Below are positions 44,866 to 56,700 of a stretch of DNA of 64,000 nucleotides, in pieces. The DNA is from Lasiosphaeria ovina. Its lineage: Eukaryota > Ascomycota > Sordariomycetes > Sordariales > Lasiosphaeriaceae. A model generated the notes under the pieces. It ran no database searches, had not been told where the DNA came from, and saw only the letters and a program-made list of their open reading frames with translations. The translations under genes were made by a program, and so were the position numbers. The stretch covers positions 1,178,001-1,242,000 of the forward strand of contig JAULSN010000009.1 of assembly GCA_033439765.1 (NCBI GenBank), written 5' to 3'. Positions within the stretch are counted from its first letter, which is position 1; every line of letters begins with the position of its first letter.

Positions 44866-46909
44866 CTACCCTTAAGGACTGGGTGAATAAGACTATCTCG
44901 GCGTACTTATATATAGTTACGTACGAGCTTATAGAGACGATTACTAGGTAGTATATAAATCTATAGGTATAGGCGAGAACCACTTCTTCGAACGATATAG
45001 GGAAGGCGAGGACCGCCTATAAGTAAGTAGTTCTCCCTCTCTCGAAGCCCCCGAAGTCGTAGAAAGTATGGATTAGCTACTAGGAGGAAGCCCTATAGAA
45101 GGCCAAGGCTAAGAAGGTCCCTAAGGCGTAGGTACCGGCCACCTAGTATAACGACTTTAAGACGGCGATTAGGGAGGTAGGGTAGACTTACTAGTATACT
45201 ACCTACCGCTTAATAAACTAAAAGAATATCGATACGGGGACCCTTAACTACTAAGACCTAGTAAACGCGTTTAACTAGGAAGTTAGGGTATAGGAGGTAA
45301 CGAAGAAGCCCTTACGGTTTACGAAAGGGTCCTTCGGCGTAATATACGGTAACTAGGATACTAATAGCCCCGAGGAAGGGAAGGTACCGGACCCGAGAAA
45401 GCGGAAATATACCGGAGGTAGCTAGTTAGGGTATAGGGTATGCTCGAATCCCCATACCTTAGAAGACTATTAGTTCCTTTTCCCTAAGAAGGCCTAGGTA
45501 AAATAGAACCCCTCGAAGGAGCGTAGGAAGCGGGTAGAGGCGGTGTTATAGGTAGATAACGCCCTGAGGAAGGAAGTCGAGGCCCTAAGGAAGAAGGTTA
45601 AAGGAGACCTACCTCGGGAAGGAAGCGTAAGTAGGCCCCGAGAGCCGAGTAGGGCCCCGAAGTCCAGAGCCTCGAGCCGGGCACTAGAGCCCGCTACTAT
45701 AGTAGAGGACGCCCCGGAGGAAGATTAACTAGTACGCTACGTAGGTAAGGTTAATGCCTTATTCGCCGTATAGTACGTAGCCTTCTCGATAAACGAATAC
45801 CCTCTTAAGTACTCGGTAATACTAGACTCAGGCTCTATAATATATATCTTTAACTAAGTCAGCCGCTTCCTTAATATTCGGTACGCCCTCGCGGGGGAAT
45901 TCGTATAGGCTAGGGACTATAAGATCCCTATTACTATATATAGCGAGGTGGACCTATAAGTTAGTAATATATTCGGAGGAAAGAAGGTCCTAAGGCTATA
46001 TAATATAGCCCTATATAAAGGTATCGTATATAACCTGGTATTACTACGGCGCTTATATAAGAGAGGCATATACTAGGATAATAGCGGGGACCCCACTTAC
46101 TTACGCCGTATAACGGATTAATCGGTAGTATACGTATTATAGGCCCGGTACGACTAATTCGTTATTAAGTATATTCCGGAAGACCTAAGTAGGGCCGCCT
46201 TCTTTACGAGAAGTAACCGGTTCAATTCCTATACCAAAAGGAAGCCCCGGAGCGTAAGCGCTGAAATCTAGTACCTACGTATGGGCCACCCGGGCCCCGG
46301 CGCCCTAGAAAGGCTCGTTAATATAACTTAGGGGGTGCGTATTAAGGGTATTAAAATAGTTAAGTATAGCGTATACGCGCGGGCCAAAATAAAGCGATAG
46401 GTTAAACGAGAGCTAAAAGATAAGCCTTAACGGCCCGGGGACTACTTTATAATTGACTTTTATAACTAGGAGCCTAACGATAAGAAGTATAACTCCCTTA
46501 TACTAGTAACCGACCGTTATATAGGTATAAGCTGGGATTTTTATACTACCGACCGGAAGTACGTAACCCTTATTACTATTTTAGAAGCCTTCTTTAAGGA
46601 GTTGAGGGTCTAATATAAAGTCGTACCGAAGGTTATCGAATTAGATAACGAGCTTAAGTTAATAGAGTTTACGGACTTCTTTAGGAGGTATGGCCTAGTC
46701 TAGAAGCCCTCGGCGCCCCATATATAGGGATAGAACGGTACCGCCGAGAGGGCGGGAGCGTTGGTCAAGTAGAAAGCCCTTATACTTACTTTGGGAGCCG
46801 TATTCCCGAATAAATTATAGCGGGAGATCTCTCGAACGGCTATTTACCTACTTAATAGGCAGCCTCGCGCTTAGAATAACTAGAAGACTCCTTATTAGGC
46901 CTGGTATTC

Positions 46910-47325
46910 TGTAAGGGGAAGGCAGGTACGCCCGATCAAGGTGGTCACAATAGAAGCAGTAGGTAGGCAGAGCAAGAAGTGGTATTGGCTAAAGACTTCA
47001 ACCTGGCCCTCGTAAAGGAAGGTGGGCGAGGGCCGCATCTATATGTAGGCTCAGGGCCTTTGTTGAGGCTCCGCGGGCGTGGCGCCACGGTGTGGCGCTT
47101 GTGGCGCGGCCAGTTGTGCGTGCCTTCGAGGGCTGCGCAGCGAGGGCTGCGTAGGGCCCTTTGAGGGCCTTTGTTGCGCAGGGCCTTTAAGGCTCTGCGA
47201 GTATGGCGCTGCCGTGTGGCGTTAGTGGCGTAGATGACACAGCGCGCATCGGCTTTGGGCCCGGGCTTCGCATAGGAAGGTGGGCGAGGGCCGGGGCCGT
47301 ATGCTCGGGGGTCCTTTTCCTTATA
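46910..47325 (-). repeat. gypsy-2 3' LTR
   Basis: 416 bp, very GC-rich, matching 52540-52955. The tips read TGTAAGG and CCTTATA. Long open frames on both strands here are LTR shadows. Confidence 0.92.
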
Positions 47326-47390
47326 ACTATCCCCCCCCCCGTAGGTCAACGTCCCCGTTGACTTGACTAATCGTTCCATTTTCTATACCT

Positions 47391-50300
47391 CTACTTTGCC
47401 TTCTTCTTATATCGCTTCAGTACCTTTTGTACGTTAGCCAGGTGTTCCTTTGGTTCCTAGGTATTATATTCGGCTGGCCAGCCCGCCCATTTGACTAGGA
47501 ACCTTCTTCGGTCTCCTTCATCCTTATACTCCACGATGTCTTCTACTTCCTACTCTTCTTCTCCTTCTACTAGCTTAGGTAGTAGTAGTACCCTCTGGCC
47601 CTCGGCAACTGCCTACTTTTCTAATAGGGAGACGGGGAAGATATTATATAGTCTGGCGTACTTGGCTAGTAGGTCTACCCGGTATGCCTATATACCGATC
47701 CTTTCTATAATCTTCACCGGGATGAATCTCGGTGCTAGCTTCCTGCCGGCTTTGAAGCGGAAATTCTACGTAGAAAGGCCTACGGTTTCTCCTACTTCGA
47801 ACTCGATCCACTAGTGCCTTATATCGTAGTATCGCTTCTACGAGTCTACGGCCTTCTACTAGTAGTGGTACATCTTTTCCCTTAGGGTATTCAGTCTACT
47901 TAGGCGTTCGTATACGCCTTATACCTTCAGCTATATAGAGGGTACGTAATCCACTATTCGGGGGTTATAGCCGTATAGGGCCTCGAACGGGCTCACTCTA
48001 ATAGTTATATATACGCTATTATTATACGCGAATTCGGCCTCGGTAAGGAGTGGTACCCATTAGGCCTCTTCGTTAGTAAAGCACCTCAAATAGTACTATA
48101 GGCTCTAATATATTCGTTCTGACTAGCTATCGGTTTGCGGGTAGTATACTATTAAGAGCCTTTACTTAATTTGGCGAGCTTTGGAGAGTTCTATCTAGAA
48201 GTTGCTTATTAATAGGGAATCTCTATTAGAGACTATACCTAGAGGCGTGCTAAATCGGTACTTAATATACTCGTAGAGTAATTAGGCTAGCTTAGCCGCC
48301 GTAACGGTAGTAGTAGTCGGGATAAAGAGGGCGGTCTTCGTAAACCGATCTACTACTACGAGTACGGCATTTATAACGCGGTCCTTATACTAGTAAGGGG
48401 GTAGCTTGGTAATAAAGTCTAGGCTAATTTCTTCGAATAGTTAGGTAGGTAGTGGTAACGAGCTTAGCCTTCTATACGGCCTATACCTCGGTTACTGGTT
48501 GCCTAAGTATACCTAGTACTATCTCGTATAAGCTTGTACTTCTATATCTAGGTTTTCCTAATAGAACCTTCGCTTTAAGAGGTCTACTATCTTATAGCTA
48601 CTAAAATACCCGGCTCTAGGGTTATCGTAGTATAACCTTATGAGCTCTCTTTTTACCGCTAGGACCGTAGGGATTACTAGCCTACCTTTATACCGGAGTA
48701 CCCCCTCGTTATTAACGCTATAGTTTCCTAGCTTACCCTATATACTAGTACCTACGTCTATTTGACCCTCGAGCACTTCCTTAAGGCGGTTTCTATATTC
48801 GAGATCCCCTTTCTATAGAGCGATAATCGACCTATAGAACCTATACCTAGGATCCTATTCCTCAGCCGCCTTACCGGCGTAAACCTCTGCCGTAACCGCG
48901 TAAGGGACTAGTAGGTCGGTACCCTGAGCGCCTTACTATAGTTGCCCCCCGACCCTCTAGTCTAACCGCCCCGGCGAGATCGTCTACTCTAGCGAGTCCG
49001 TAGTAGCCGTACGGCGTCCCAGCCCCTCCCTCGGGGTATATTCGTCCTACTAGTAGCTCCTTTCCCGGGGCTCCGCTTTATTAAACGCTACGCGTCCGGT
49101 GGCCCCGAGGGCAAAGCGCGTTATAGCCGAAACCCTAGCTATACCTTCAACTCGAGGATATTAAAGGGCTTATTCAACCCGTCGGACCGCTCTACGGTAC
49201 CTTCAGGAGCACGATATCTTCTATACTCCGGCCCCGATCCGGGCTACTACCGCTCTTACGGCTACCGGTAGCTCCGTAGCTAACCGTAGTTTCTTCGTTA
49301 AGGTTAGTAGTATATCGCCATAGGCGATCTCTCCTACTATATAGTCTAGTCTTCTTAAAAGGGGGTCTATAGGGTTAGTAGTACTAGGGCGGTATTCGAT
49401 ATCGAAGTCGAAGGGGGATAGGCGATATACCTATCTAGCTAGGCGGCCTTTAAGGTCCCGGGCCGGAGCTACGATTACTCCCTTAAGTGCCTCGTAGTCT
49501 ATAAGGACTAGGAACCTCTAGTTAGTACCGCCTAGGTAGTGGCCCTAGTATTCGAGGGATTCGAGGATAGCGATAAGCTCCTTTTGGCCTATGGCCTACC
49601 GGAGCTCTATATCGGTGAGCTTTCTCGACTAGTAGGCTACGGGGCGCTACTAAGAGTTCACTAGTTACGAGAGGATCCCGGAGATCGCCTTATTACTAGC
49701 GTCGGTCTCGACCCGGGCTCGTCGGCTCGGTTCCTAGTAGGTTAGGAAGCTTGCGTGGCTGAAGGCCGATTTTAGCTATTCAAAGGCGGCGTAAGCCTCG
49801 GGCGGCTAATAGAAAGGGTGGTTAGAGCCCCCTTTTAGTAGGGAGGTAATAGGGGCGGTAATCCTAGAGTATCCCTAGATAAACCGGCGGTAGAAGTTGG
49901 CGAAGCCGAGGAAGACTTATATATCCCTAGTAGACTAGGGTATTGGCTAGTCCTGAATAGCTTCTACGCGCTGGGGGTCTATCTCGATACCTTAATAGTT
50001 AATAAGGAAGCCGAGGAACTCGACTTGATCCTAGTAAAAGGAGTACTTAGACCGCTTAGCGAAGAGCTAAACCTACTCTAGGCGGTCGAGTACCTCGAGG
50101 ACGTAGCGGGTATGCTCTTTACGGGTATTAGAGTAGATAAGGATATCGTCGAGGTATACGATATAGAATACGTCTATTAGGCCGGTTAGGGCCCGGTTAA
50201 TATAGGCTTAGAAGGTGGCTAGAGTATTAGTAAGGCTAAACGGTATAACCGTATATTCGAATTGCCCGTACTAGGTCTTAAAGGCCGTTTTCTACTAATC

Positions 50301-52495
50301 GGCCTAGCGGATTCGGATCCGGTAGTACGTATCCTTAAGGTTAAGTTTAGTAAAGAACCGGGCGCCGGTAAGACGGTCTATAAAGTTACTAATTAGCGGT
50401 AGCGGGTACCGGTTCTTAATAGTAATCTTATTTAGGCCCCGGTAGTTAACGTATAATCGTAGGGTCCTATCCTTCTTAGGGATAAAGATAACCGGGGCTC
50501 CGGTAGGGCTATTACTTTCTACAATACGGCCGTTAGCGAGGTTTTCCCGAATATAGGCGGCGAGTTCGTTAAGCTAGGCCTAGCTTAGGGGGTAAATATA
50601 GCCCTATAGTAGCGTGGATCCTTCTTTAAGGTCGATATAGTACTCCGCTCTTTCTAGGGTGTTAGGTTCCTAAGCTACTTATTTCGAGAAGATAGTTATT
50701 CGGTATACGAGCTCTAGGGGTAACGGCTCGGGGTCAACTGCTTTTTCCGGGCTATCGAGGGCTTTAATATAGTCTTCTTCTAGCCCGATAGCCATACGGG
50801 AGACCGTAGCTATAAAGGCGGGGGCGCCGTTAAGGACGTCTCGGGCTAACTCCTTCAGTAGGATCTCTAAATAGCGGCCCTATTCGAAGGCGTTAAGGGC
50901 CGTATAGAGAGTTACGCCTTCGGACCCTATACCTGGGTTTCCCTAGAGTACCGGGGGGGATCCTTTCGGCCGTTTAACCCCGTAGAAGAATTAGGAGACT
51001 TCTCGCTATTATCTATATATATCCGTAAGCTAGAGGGTAAGGTGGAAAAGGCCGTAGTACTTAATCCGGCTTCTATCGGGGTTAATGAGTTACGGTAGGT
51101 AGAGGTCTTCGGCCTCTAGGAGTACGGGGATACGGTATTTCCGGCAGAATCGGTAATCTACGTAGTTGACTTATACCCCCGTATCGGCGTTAATAGTTAC
51201 TGGTAGAGGTATGGCTTTCTATCCCCGGCGCTACGAACGAGTACTACCTTGGATGGTGAAGGTAGGGCCTAGTTTTACCCCGTCGTAGATGGCCTAGGTA
51301 GATCGATCGGGGTTATCGTCTATTAGCTCCCGTTTCCCGAGTCGTCTTTGGAGTTAGAGGGTTCCGGGTACGGGTCCTCGAGGTCTCCGTAGTCCCCTAC
51401 CTCGATTCTCTAGACCTTAGCGTCCGGGCCTGGTACGGCCGTAGGGCGCCGAGGCGGGAGGGTGTACTAGCGTTATATATACCCTACTTTACTATAGTTA
51501 TAGTATATAGGAGGCTCCCTAGCGCGGAGCGGTGCCTGGGCGTTCGGCCTAGTGGCGGGTAGGGCGTAGGCAACGGGTTAGTCTGGTATGGGGGAGCCCT
51601 AAAGCTCCCTACGTTGAATCCGGGCTTTATTATAGCGGGGTCCGGAGTACGGTTCCTCCGTCGTACGGTATAGTTTTCGGGCCTCGCTAAGGCTAGTGGG
51701 GGAGCCTAGCCTTTTCCGGTACGTTTCTTTGTCGTTGCCGTTCCTTAGGTAGGCCCAGGCGAGCCAGATCCGCTTATACTACTTAGCGCACTCCTTTACC
51801 GAGGTGACGTTAGGGACGGCCTCGGTATATCGATTGTGGTAGAAGCGGTCAAGTTTAATCTAATAGTCCCGGGCTATAAAGGTAGTATTAATATCTATAT
51901 CCGGTAGGTGCCTTACTAGCGTAGACTATTCGCGGTAGAATTCCTAAGGGGACCGGCCGCGTTGAGTATATACTAGCCATTCTTTATGTACTTGTACTTC
52001 GCCGGATTTACTACCGAGGTAGTCCGTATTAACGTATTCTTTGAACTCCTACTAGGTGATCCGCTCGAAGTCCCCTTCGTGGAGCTGCTTCTGGTAGGCC
52101 CGCCACTGCTGCTGCGCTTCTGGCTCCATCCAAGTGCTGGCCTACTAGACTTGGAGCTATTGAGGTCGGTCTAGGCGGGTTACGTTTCCTTATTCGGTAG
52201 CTAGGAGCCAGTCTTCCTTATCCTGGAGGGAGGCGTCGAGCTTGAGCTTGCCGACTACGTAGGAGGGAGGGCGATCATCCTTTAATCTAGGGGGCCCTCC
52301 CTACGGTCCTAGGTTGGCCGCCAAGGTGCTGCCCAGGCTGGTCATGGCCTACATGAAGGCCTGGAATTGCTGGGGATCCATGGTGGGAACGGTGGCTGTA
52401 GCGGCCTCTCTGGGCGAGTCCGGGGTCTGGCTGCTGGAGTCCCCGGGGGCTTCGGATGCCGACCTTCGGTCCTTTCCGCGGGTGTTACTTACCAT
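47391..52495 (-). pseudogene. gypsy-2 Gag-Pol with C-terminal chromodomain, RIP-mutated
   Basis: On the minus strand Gag starts at ATG 52495-52493 (MVSNTRGKDRRSAS, then MDPQQFQAFMQAMTSLG). A degraded CCHC knuckle is near 51.5 kb. Reverse transcriptase has DVFYIVYLDDILIYS at about 50178-50134, so its catalytic YLDD survives. RNase H (about 49.7-49.4 kb) and integrase (about 48.9-47.9 kb) follow. A chromodomain is at about 47545-47400: VEDIVEYKDEGDRRRFLVKW and EPKEHLANVQKVLKRY, with the Trp before EPKEHL turned into TAG. The stop is at 47393-47391. The chromodomain is thought to steer integration to modified histones. Confidence 0.87.
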
Positions 52496-52539
52496 GTGAC
52501 CGGCTCGATCGATACCGTAAGGTGTGGAGGTTGAAGAAT

Positions 52540-52955
52540 TGTAAGGGGAAGGTAGGTACGCCCGATCAAGGTGGTCATAATAGAAGCAGTAGGTAGGTAG
52601 AGCAAGAAGTGGTATTGGCTAAAGACTTCAACCTGGCCCTCGCAAAGGAAGGTGGGCGAGGGCCGCATCTATATGTAGGCTCAGGGCCTTTGTTGAGGCT
52701 CCGCGGGCGTGGCGCCACGGTGTGGCGCTTGTGGCGCGGCTAGTTGTGCGTGCCTTCGAGGGCTGCGCAGCGAGGGCTGCGTAGGGCCCTTTGAGGGCCT
52801 TTGTTGCGCAGGGCCTTTGAGGCTCTGCGAGTGTGGCGCTGCCGTGTGGCGTTGGTGGCGCAGATGACACAGCGCGCATCGGCTTTGGGCCCGGGCTTCG
52901 CACAGGAAGGTGGGCGAGGGCCGGGGCCGCATGCTCGGGGGTCCTTTTCCTTATA
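52540..52955 (-). repeat. gypsy-2 5' LTR
   Basis: 416 bp matching 46910-47325 with scattered C/T and G/A differences, mostly mutated in the left copy. Confidence 0.92.
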
Positions 52956-53512
52956 TATTCCTTCTTTAACGGCTATACTCTTCCGTACTTAGGGTACTTA
53001 CGGGTCTTTAGCTATAAGGTATACGCGATGACCGATAGGGCCCAAAATAAGGAAGAGCGCCTTAAGCGTTTTGAGCCTAAGGCGTAGATCGGCTACCTTA
53101 TCGGCTATATAGCGACTAATATCTATAGGGTATAAGTGCCTTTAAAGAATATAGTTATCGTTACCCGGGACGTTATCTTCGACGAGAATACTATATTTGA
53201 TGGTAAGTTAGAAACCTTAGCGTAAGACGTCCGGGAAATGGACCCTATAGCCCTCGCGAATTACCTTAAGGCCCTTACGGTTAGGGAACCTAATATTAAG
53301 GAAGTAGTAGCCACCCCCGGGGACTAGGAAGATATTAGGGATATTACTAATATACTAGAGGATAACGACGGCGTTATAGAGGATAAGATCGTAGCGTATA
53401 AGGAGGTCCCTAAGCTATACGGAAGCTATATAGTAGGAGGGAAGGGCAGCGGGTCGCTCCCTATACTACTATAGTCGCCGCCTATAGCTATACTAGCCGG
53501 GGCGATTATATT

Positions 53513-53632
53513 ATACGGGCCGGGGGCCGACCTTAGGGAAACCCGGGCAGCCAAGCTCAGTATAACGGCAGAATACGGGCCGGGGGCTAATCCGGGGAAA
53601 ACCCGGGTAGCTAAGCTTAGTATTTAGGAGTA
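53513..53632 (+). repeat. 60-bp tandem duplication in copia-2
   Basis: Two head-to-tail units starting TACGGGCCGGGGGC at 53513 and 53573, exactly 60 bp (20 codons) apart. The first keeps CAGCCAAGCTCAG where the second has TAGCTAAGCTTAG. Confidence 0.8.
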
Positions 53633-55466
53633 TTAGAATAGGTCTTTCTATATAGGTATATTAGCTTCTAGGGTAGGGACCCTAGGAAGGAAGACCCTTA
53701 CGAGGGCATAGGTCGAACGGTTACTTAAGACCCCGTTATCTATATACCGCCGGGACCTCCCGGACCTACCGGGTTACTACGGGGACTTGAAGGACCACCC
53801 TATAGGGAACCTCTTCGAGGACGTAGAGAGGGTATATCTATAGAGTTATATAGAGATACGTTCGTAGGTAGAGGTCCTATAACGAGGCCTAAAAGGTATT
53901 AAGGTCCTAGACTATAGGTAGGTATACGTCTATAAGTTCGATAAATATAGAAGGTTTATTAAATATAAGGCCCGACTAGTTATCTAGGGAGATTAATAGC
54001 CGAAGAACCTCTCGGAAAGTAATTACGCTATAACCCTAGCCGGCCGGTCCTTCCGTACGATTATAGCGATAGCTATACGCTTCGACCTTGAGCTCCTATA
54101 GTATAACGCCGTTAATACCTTCGTAAATGCCTCCCTAGACGAGGAGGTTTATATACGTATACCACCGGGGCATAAGAAGCCGGGTACCGTTTTAAGGCTT
54201 AATAAGGCTTCATATAGACTTAGGAGATCACTACTTCTTTAGTAGAGGGCACTCTCCGGGGCACTTAAGACCCTAGGCTATAGCCCCGTCCCTTACGAAC
54301 CGTATACCTTTACCAATAACGGCGTAATCATTTTCTTCTATATAGATAATATCGTCCTCGCCTTTAGGGAGCAATAGAGGAAGGAAGCTCTCGAAGTTAT
54401 CGAGAAGCTCAAGGCCCACTTCTAGCTTACGGGTAGGGATAATTTATAGTAATTCCTAGGTATTAAGATCCTCCGTAATAGGGCTAAGCGGCGCTTATAG
54501 TTATTATAGTCTTTATATATTACCAAAATAGGTACCCTTACCGATATATCACCTATACCGCCTACTAGCACGCCTATAGCGAGGGAGGAGCTATTACCCT
54601 ATAAAGCTCTCGCGAAGAAGGCCGATATCCTACGGTATATACGGAAGGTCGGCTCCATTATATATACCGCCGTTATTACTCGCCCGGACGTAGCTTTCGC
54701 CGTCTCCCGGCTCTCTCGCTTCACGACCAACCCCGGCCCGGAGTACCACAAGGCGGCTAACCGGGTCCTTAGCTACCTACTTCGTACTAGTTATCTAGCC
54801 CTATAGTTCGGAGGCGACGATGACTTTAGGGTGGCTAGTAACGCTTCCTTCGGGGATAACTCGGTAGACCGGAAGAGCTTACAAGCCTACGCTATGAAGC
54901 TTTTTGGGGGTATAATCGGCTAGAGGGCGAATAAATAGGCCACCGTAACGACTTCAACCACCGAGGCGGAGTTGCTTACTCTCTCGTAGGCCATAAAGGA
55001 AGCCCTATATATTAGCAGGCTACTAAAGGAGCTACACGTCAACCTTAAGGACTACCGCATTACCGTCGAATATAACAACCGTATAACTATTCGGTTATTA
55101 ATAGAAGAGATCTCCTAGTTGAAGACGAACCTTCGGTATATTGATATTTACAACCACTAGCTACGGTAGGAATATAGGCTTGGGCATATGAAGGTAGTAT
55201 ATACGAAGAGCGTAGAAATAATCGCTAACGGCCTAACGAAGGCACTATAAAACAACGCCTTTACGGAGTTCGTACATCAGATAAACCTATAGGACGTATT
55301 ACGGTAGTTAGTAGCTAGAAGGCAAGAGGAAGGAACCCCGGTTGGGCATTTGGATTTGCCTGGGGAGTTGTGAATACCCTCAGGGTACGGAAAGGAAGGA
55401 AGGATTTTGTGTGTTTACTTTTATATACGGTTACTTTAGGCAGTTGAAGCCGGGAATAGCTTCAAC

Positions 55467-55475
55467 TAAGGGGGT
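55467..55475 (+). promoter_or_regulatory. Polypurine-type stretch before copia-2 3' LTR
   Basis: AAGGGGGTG immediately before the LTR is the likely plus-strand primer site, shortened compared with the tract in copia-1. Confidence 0.4.
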
Positions 55476-55476
55476 G

Positions 55477-55693
55477 TATTAGAAAGGCCATACTGGATTT
55501 GGCATGGTCTTGAGGGTCCGGGCAGGGGCCGGGCAGGGTGCGCACAGGGCACCTAATTAGACCGCCTTTTCCACAGGCTCTACACTGGTCCCCGGCCTGT
55601 AGGGCGCAGAGCTTTTCTTCCTTCTACACAACGGAATACACACACTTGGAATACCCTCCTTTTGACTGCTTTTGCATGCTTTGGCTTCTGAAA
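55477..55693 (+). repeat. copia-2 3' LTR
   Basis: 217 bp, nearly identical to 36441-36657; its terminal TG reads TA. It is followed by CGCTT, the second target duplication. Confidence 0.93.
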
Positions 55694-55698
55694 CGCTT

Positions 55699-55880
55699 TA
55701 CTTACTACCTTACTTTACTACCTTGAAATTGCCTTGCACATGTTTTCCTGCCTATCTAGTGTGTGTGAGAGAGAGAAAAGCAAACCCCCCCCCCCCTTGT
55801 GGGTCTTGCCCTTTGTCCCGTTCCCGTTCCGTGGTGGTTCTGTGCCCGATACTACACCAAAGTGGAGGCGGGGAGCAGGC
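55699..55880 (+). repeat. Dispersed repeat R, copy cut by copia-2
   Basis: Continues the R copy interrupted at 36440: TACTTACTACCTT, TTTTCCTGCC, GTGTGTGAGAGAGAG, AAAGCAAACCCCC, CCTTTGTCC, CGTGGTGGTTCTGTG. Confidence 0.7.
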
Positions 55881-56297
55881 GCCGAAAGGCCCAGCCAGGC
55901 TCTCGGTTCGTTTGACGGCAAGACAGGTCGTTCCACCTCCAACACGAGCGACAGCGACAGCGACAGCAACAGCGACAGCAACAGCGACAGCTCTCTGCGT
56001 CCACTTCAACCACCGAAAGACATCATTGTGGGCGGGTTTCCAAGAGAAAGCACGCCACGCCACGCTCGTCAGCGGTCGACGAATGTAGACAGTTGTGAGC
56101 TAGCGTATGCAAAGAGCCGTTGGCGCACTCGACCACTTTAGGCTCGGTGCAAGGTACCATTCAGGCTCGCGAACTCGAGCCCGGACACCCAACAGACCCC
56201 AACAACCGTGGCACCCTCAGACTTGACTATGACCGATCATGCCTCCATTGGAGACGCTGCTCTCCCGAACAACGACCTGCCCGCGGTGGTTCTGTGC
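55881..56297. other. Spacer with a CAGCGA microsatellite
   Basis: About seven hexanucleotide units (CAGCGA/CAGCAA) lie at 55947-55990. Short open frames around it have no recognisable motif and I do not call a gene. Confidence 0.45.
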
Positions 56298-56519
56298 CGA
56301 CCAAGTAGTAACAAAATAACAGCGGTTAGTTAAGTCGAGTTGGAGGCGGCTTCGTTAGATCACCACCACTCACAGCAGATGCGGTAGCAGTAGCAGTTGC
56401 AACGGGCAACAGAGATAGAGAGATAGACAGAGGGATAGATAGAGAGATATTTATTCATTCAATTCATTGCCGATGGCTGGCGGAAGGGGCGCGCGGTATG
56501 CACAGACAAGCAGGCAAGG

Positions 56520-56579
<60 letters not shown>

Positions 56580-56700
56580 AGAATGAGTTGGAGAAGCCTA
56601 ATACCTTGCAATTGCCCCCTCGCACACATTTTTTCCTGCCTACCTAGTGAGAGAGAAAGAGAGAGAAAAGCAAAAAAGTCCCCCGCTCCTAACGGCCCAC
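56298..56700 (+). repeat. Second copy of the COX13 3' end plus repeat R
   Basis: Begins with GACCAAGTAGT, matching the last COX13 codons and stop, then follows 35911-36235 closely. It contains a (GA)n run of about 50 bp at 56525-56576 that expands the GAGAGAGA of the COX13 copy, and ends in R-family sequence at 56636-56685. Without copia-2 the two copies would be about 1.1 kb apart. Confidence 0.8.
56525..56576 (+). repeat. (GA)n microsatellite
   Basis: An almost perfect GA run of about 50 bp inside the duplicated COX13 3' flank. Confidence 0.95.

Larger units (their letters stand above)
46910..52955 (-). mobile_element. Ty3/gypsy chromovirus-type element gypsy-2
   Basis: 6,046 bp in minus orientation with 416-bp LTRs (46910-47325, 52540-52955) and a perfect target duplication TATTC (46905-46909, 52956-52960). 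It lies in the copia-2 integrase region. The polyprotein ends in a chromodomain, placing it with fungal chromodomain gypsy elements. About 47.9-52.0 kb is RIP-saturated; the LTRs and the gag start are hardly touched. Confidence 0.94.
36658..55373 (+). pseudogene. copia-2 Gag-Pol, split by two elements and RIP-saturated
   Basis: Gag is at 36658-37202 plus 44871-45750, with Ser/Arg-rich stretches. Protease has DSGSIIYIF near 45829-45855. The integrase core has LVTDRYIG near 46501-46530, then LDNELK and NGTAERAGAL at about 46640-46760, and is cut by gypsy-2 at 46909. Its C-terminal side resumes at 52961 with IVTRDVIFDEN near 53155-53190. Reverse transcriptase has FDLELLQYNAVNTFVNAS near 54080-54135 and PPGHKKPGT near 54162-54188, with YIDN in place of YVDD at about 54339-54350. 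RNase H has ASNASFGDNS near 54835-54865 and TTEAELL near 54958-54980. The last frame ends at TGA 55371. Internal stops are nearly all Gln/Trp to TAG/TAA. Confidence 0.85.
36441..55693 (+). mobile_element. Ty1/copia retrotransposon copia-2, host of two gypsy insertions
   Basis: Two 217-bp LTRs (36441-36657, 55477-55693) enclose it, with a perfect 5-bp target duplication CGCTT (36436-36440 and 55694-55698). Subtracting gypsy-1a and gypsy-2 with their 5-bp duplications leaves about 5.5 kb, a normal copia size. Internal parts lie at 36658-37202, 44871-46909 and 52961-55476. It inserted about 530 bp behind the COX13 stop, in a copy of repeat R. The interior is RIP-saturated and the LTRs are not. 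Two solo LTRs of this family lie at 11822 and 28902. Confidence 0.93.

Noticed and set aside
46945..47379. Long open frames in 46.9-47.4 kb and their twins at 52.6-52.9 kb
   Set aside because: They lie in the GC-rich LTRs of gypsy-2 and appear twice for that reason; no protein motif.
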